From the NCBI GenBank assembly GCA_934167435.1, contig CAKPKZ010000060.1, forward strand, positions 1-9,203: a stretch of DNA of 9,203 bases. Reading direction: 5' to 3'. This stretch comes from an uncultured Clostridia bacterium. Its GTDB lineage: Bacteria > Bacillota > Clostridia > TANB77 > CAG-508. Both the position numbers and the translations under genes were made by a program. Under the pieces are notes generated by a model, which saw nothing but the letters and a program-made list of their open reading frames with translations, ran no database searches and was not told the DNA's origin. This document shows positions 7,586-9,203 of this stretch, piece after piece (positions within the stretch are counted from its first letter, which is position 1; every line of letters starts with the position of its first letter).

Positions 7586-7603
7586 ACAAGTAAATTAACT
7601 TGT
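7586..7603. promoter_or_regulatory. 18-bp palindrome, candidate operator between divergent genes
   Basis: ACAAGTAAATTAACTTGT is symmetric in 16 of 18 positions and lies between the divergent 120-aa and 62-aa genes, 78 nt from the former. Its size and symmetry suit a dimeric helix-turn-helix repressor, though neither adjacent product is a recognisable one. Confidence 0.4.
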
Positions 7604-7656
7604 ATTCTTATACATATATATTACTATATTTTTATGAAAATTACAATATGTTTCTA

Positions 7657-7685
7657 TTTACAATTTACATAAAATATGATATACT
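7657..7685 (+). promoter_or_regulatory. Sigma-A-type promoter for the 62-aa gene
   Basis: TTTACA (7657-7662) and TATACT (7680-7685) are separated by exactly 17 bp. Each differs from consensus by one base. Transcription would start near 7692, about 65 nt before the ATG. Confidence 0.7.
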
Positions 7686-7696
7686 TTAAATATACA

Positions 7697-7717
7697 TGTG
7701 ATGTAATTTTCATCACA
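7697..7717. promoter_or_regulatory. Inverted repeat just after the predicted start point
   Basis: Arms TGTGATG (7697-7703) and CATCACA (7711-7717) are perfect inverse copies around TAATTTT. They lie at about +5 to +25 of the promoter at 7657-7685, a classic repressor position. The repeat could also fold as a 5'-UTR hairpin. No U-tract follows, so it is not a terminator. Confidence 0.5.
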
Positions 7718-7756
7718 AAATTTTATAATTAGCCTTATATGGCGGAGGTATTTTTT

Positions 7757-7945
7757 ATGGTACATACATTTATTTTTTCGACTGCAGTTGGACGCGTAAA
7801 TAACAATGTTGCGGAACAGTTTTCTAAAACAATCCATGATTTTGAAGAAGTAAACTCTGTAACCGAGATTAAAAGAGATGTTTTTATGTGTCCCTATAAC
7901 AATCGGATGTTTTTTTCAGTAACATGTACATTCGAAAAAAAATAA
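7757..7945 (+). CDS. Uncharacterised 62-aa protein, only plus-strand gene
   Basis: The 62-aa product begins MVHTFIFSTAVGRVNNNVAE. The ATG at 7757 is preceded by a perfect GGAGGT 7 nt upstream; an earlier ATG at 7739 overlaps that site and is rejected. By eye the order is strand (HTFIFSTAV), helix (NNNVAEQFSKTIHDFEEV), strand (VTEIKRDVFM), strand (RMFFSVTCTFEKK). This small alpha/beta topology is the same as in Cse60-type or dodecin-sized proteins, but sequence identity is not convincing, so no function is assigned. It has its own promoter, a possible operator and a strong terminator, so it is an independent unit. Codons such as GCG, CGG, TCG and CGC make it less AT-biased than the host genes. 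As a small regulator or excision factor it would suit an element this compact; that is inference. Confidence 0.75.
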   Translation: MVHTFIFSTAVGRVNNNVAEQFSKTIHDFEEVNSVTEIKRDVFMCPYNNRMFFSVTCTFEKK

Positions 7946-7973
7946 TTTTTCCACTGTCATATACAGAGGTTTC

Positions 7974-8006
7974 AAAAAGAGTTCCTTTCATTAGGGAACT
8001 CTTTTT
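7974..8006 (+). terminator. Bidirectional terminator between the 62-aa gene and the kinase
   Basis: AAAAAGAGTTCC (7974-7985) and GGAACTCTTTTT (7995-8006) pair perfectly over 12 bp with a 9-nt loop. There are U-runs on both strands. It lies 28 nt after the 62-aa stop and 40 nt beyond the kinase stop, so it serves both convergent genes. Confidence 0.9.
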
Positions 8007-8046
8007 CACTTTTTATTTATCTTTCTTAAAAAAAGTATGTTTTAAT

Positions 8047-8904
8047 TTATTTTATAGTTTCATATATATTTTTTATAATATCATACCTTTGCTCTATAAT
8101 TTTCTTATAGAACTCTTTTCTTAAATCTGACATACAATCTATATTATTAATAAACCTTTTTATTTCATCAATATTAATATATAAAAATAATCTCTTTATA
8201 GCATTATTACATTCTTCATTTTTCATCTGTTTTATATATGACATATAATTAATTTTTTTCCCATTCTCTTTTAAACACGAATAACAATTTATTGCCAAAT
8301 TTTTTAATTCTACTTCAGTAATATTTTGAATTTCTTCATCTTCAAGCATCGGATTTAAACAAGAACCACAATCATAAATTGGAGAAAATTCAATCTTTCC
8401 TGTAATCTTATTTAATATAAACCCCCAATTCCCATTATGTCTGTCAGTATTTCCAATTAAACTATCAACAATAAACATATTCCAAAATTTTTGTTTTGTA
8501 CTTTCTGAATCAATCATTTTGCATGCTTCTATAACTTCAATTATATCATTTAATTCTGTTTCTATTTTTTTATCTGGATTAGTACTTAAAGCTAAGTTTT
8601 CAAACTCATATAATACATTTTCATTATCTGTAAAGTCCTCACAGGCACAAACTATTTTTTCTTTTCCATTATATATATACTTTCCTAATACAGTATTTTG
8701 TGTTTTAAAACCTACTATTTTAAATACATTGCTTCCAATAAATTCAGAAAAAGCATTATTTATATATGATATATTTTTATTTTTTTCTCTAACTGGATCT
8801 GGGAACTTAACTAAATATTTTTTATCTTTATATATTAAAGTTTTCTTTTTTTCGGAACCTTTATAATTGTTAAATTCTTCTTTTGCATTTGTAAAGTCAA
8901 TCAT
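8047..8904 (-). CDS. CtkA-family HipA-like serine/threonine protein kinase
   Basis: The product has 285 aa. The frame is open from a TTG at 8931, but GGAGG lies 9 nt before the ATG at 8904, which decides the start. Kinase landmarks of the HipA_C fold are present: ATP-contacting lysine in KKYLVKFPDP (K33), FSEFIGSNV with a likely helix-C glutamate (E54), the catalytic loop NTDRHNGNWGF (D154, N159), and the metal-binding SPIYDCGSCLNP (D178). YLVKFP...ISYxNxxFSEF, TVLGKY, ACEDFT, GNTDRHNGNWGF and IYDCGSCL closely follow Helicobacter pylori CtkA (JHP940), a standalone HipA-like kinase without the HipA N-subdomain. No HipB-type antitoxin is adjacent. It has its own promoter and is bounded by the terminator at 7974-8006. 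A role in growth arrest, defence or element maintenance is inferred; the substrate is unknown. Confidence 0.9.
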   Translation of the reverse strand: MIDFTNAKEEFNNYKGSEKKKTLIYKDKKYLVKFPDPVREKNKNISYINNAFSEFIGSNVFKIVGFKTQNTVLGKYIYNGKEKIVCACEDFTDNENVLYEFENLALSTNPDKKIETELNDIIEVIEACKMIDSESTKQKFWNMFIVDSLIGNTDRHNGNWGFILNKITGKIEFSPIYDCGSCLNPMLEDEEIQNITEVELKNLAINCYSCLKENGKKINYMSYIKQMKNEECNNAIKRLFLYINIDEIKRFINNIDCMSDLRKEFYKKIIEQRYDIIKNIYETIK

Positions 8905-8941
8905 TATCTTTTCCTCCACCTCTATTAACAATATTATTATT

Positions 8942-8950
8942 AGTATAACA
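8942..8950 (-). promoter_or_regulatory. Extended -10 promoter of the kinase gene
   Basis: On the minus strand TGTTATACT (8950-8942) is an extended -10 (TGnTATACT, one base off TATAAT), about 38 nt before the start codon at 8904. No good -35 hexamer is found at 17-18 bp, which extended -10 promoters tolerate. Confidence 0.5.
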
Positions 8951-9011
8951 TAGTTTGTGTTTTTTAGCTACCCAGTTTTTACATTTATTTGAAAACATAA
9001 GTTATCAACGT

Positions 9012-9068
9012 AATAAAAAATTTACTTTCACACTACATTTTTTAAATTATATAGTGTAAAAGTAAATT
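9012..9068 (-). terminator. Terminator stopping the interrupted deacetylase transcript
   Basis: Arms AATTTACTTTCACACTA (9019-9035) and TAGTGTAAAAGTAAATT (9052-9068) pair in 16 of 17 positions around a 16-nt loop. On the minus strand the 3' arm runs into TTTTTTATTA (9020-9011), a U-tract. It lies 36 nt after the premature stop of the deacetylase 5' part and before the kinase promoter. Transcripts entering the element from the host would end here. The stem is AT-rich, so strength is uncertain. Confidence 0.65.
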
Positions 9069-9103
9069 CATAATAACTATAATAGGCTATTTACCTCATT
9101 CTT

Positions 9104-9203
9104 TTATACTTTTTTAATTCGGGACATTAAGTAATTAGGTGTATGATTTCCTACTATATGTCCTTCATCAATCATTCTTTTTACAAGTTCCTCTTGTGTA
9201 TTC
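9104..9203 (-). pseudogene. 5' part of PdaA-like polysaccharide deacetylase (partial, interrupted)
   Basis: The last 32 residues of this half are visible and the gene continues beyond the window. NTQEELVKRMIDEGHIVGNH is typical of the NodB fold leading into motif 2. After GNHT the frame enters the element and adds eleven foreign residues (PNYLMSRIKKV) before the TAA at 9104-9106. The product therefore lacks the second metal-binding histidine of motif 2 and all of motifs 3-5, and cannot be an active deacetylase. Its continuation is at 4556-4948. Joined through the shared CATAC (minus strand) the sequence reads GNHTVNHKSMPSL in frame. The missing N-terminus would hold the motif 1 aspartates and any signal sequence. 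Confidence 0.88.
9123..9145. other. Element end distal to recombinase (partner half-site)
   Basis: GTATG (9141-9145) is the shared core. The inner arm GACATTAAGTAATTAGG (9123-9139) pairs with 4953-4969 as an imperfect inverted repeat when the element is circularised, with a 10-nt centre (T, GTATG, GTTG). The symmetry centre falls on the TG of GTATG (CA on the minus strand), the likely crossover dinucleotide. Confidence 0.8.

Larger units (their letters stand above)
4944..9145 (-). mobile_element. Serine-recombinase integrative element (~4.2 kb) inserted in a pdaA-like gene
   Basis: The two halves of a single deacetylase gene lie on either side of this segment, and each junction contains GTATG (plus strand) in the same orientation. 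The distance from one copy to the other is 4197 bp. Contents: broken large serine recombinase, 45-aa ORF, Cys-rich 120-aa protein, 62-aa protein on the plus strand, and CtkA-like kinase. No relaxase, conjugation, capsid or replication gene is visible, so it is not self-transmissible by itself. It may be a mobilisable remnant, a satellite, or an intervening element of the sporulation-gene type. Its recombinase lies near one end and is transcribed in the same direction as the host operon. Confidence 0.9.

Noticed and set aside
7924..8124. Plus-strand 66-aa hydrophobic frame
   Set aside because: It starts inside the 62-aa gene, runs through the strong terminator at 7974-8006 and overlaps the end of the kinase gene.
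1..9203. tRNA, rRNA, CRISPR array, conjugation or phage structural genes
   Set aside because: No cloverleaf, regularly spaced repeats, relaxase, coupling protein, terminase or capsid motifs were seen on either strand.

Overview
The window is strongly AT-rich. Genes start with strong AGGAG-type ribosome binding sites, and the sporulation pair yqfC-yqfD plus a spore-type (PdaA-like) polysaccharide deacetylase are present. Together these point to a spore-forming, low-GC Clostridia-type Bacillota, possibly an uncultured gut lineage; this is inferred from gene content only.

Layout. (1) Positions 1-4943 hold a tightly packed minus-strand host operon. In transcription order it reads: 3' part of a pdaA-like gene, yqfC, yqfD, an unrecognised 398-aa gene, ybeY, a membrane-anchored DUF3048 (YerB-like) gene, and a YlbF-family gene that runs off the window. 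Genes are separated by 2-15 nt or overlap by 1 nt. In Bacillus subtilis, phoH and yqfF lie between yqfD and ybeY; here the unknown 398-aa gene takes that place. (2) Positions 4944-9145 hold a compact element of about 4.2 kb inserted in the pdaA-like gene. It carries a large serine recombinase broken by one extra base, a 45-aa ORF upstream of it, a Cys-rich 120-aa protein, a divergent plus-strand 62-aa protein with its own promoter, and a CtkA/HipA-like kinase with its own promoter. Three hairpin terminators separate these units. (3) Positions 9104-9203 hold the end of the 5' part of the interrupted deacetylase gene.

The main result is that both element ends can be placed to within 5 bp. The pdaA fragments share GTATG (plus strand; 4944-4948 and 9141-9145). 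Joining the outer flanks through these 5 bp restores an in-frame deacetylase across the metal-binding motif GNHTVNHKS. Joining the inner flanks gives a typical serine-recombinase attP, with 17-nt imperfect inverted arms (12/17 matching) around a 10-nt centre that contains GTATG. The insertion therefore splits the active-site motif of a probable spore-cortex enzyme next to sporulation genes. That resembles the excisable intervening elements known in sporulation genes (skin in sigK, SPbeta in spsM). Whether this one is excised is unknown, and the frameshift in its recombinase argues against autonomous excision unless it is a sequencing error or is bypassed.
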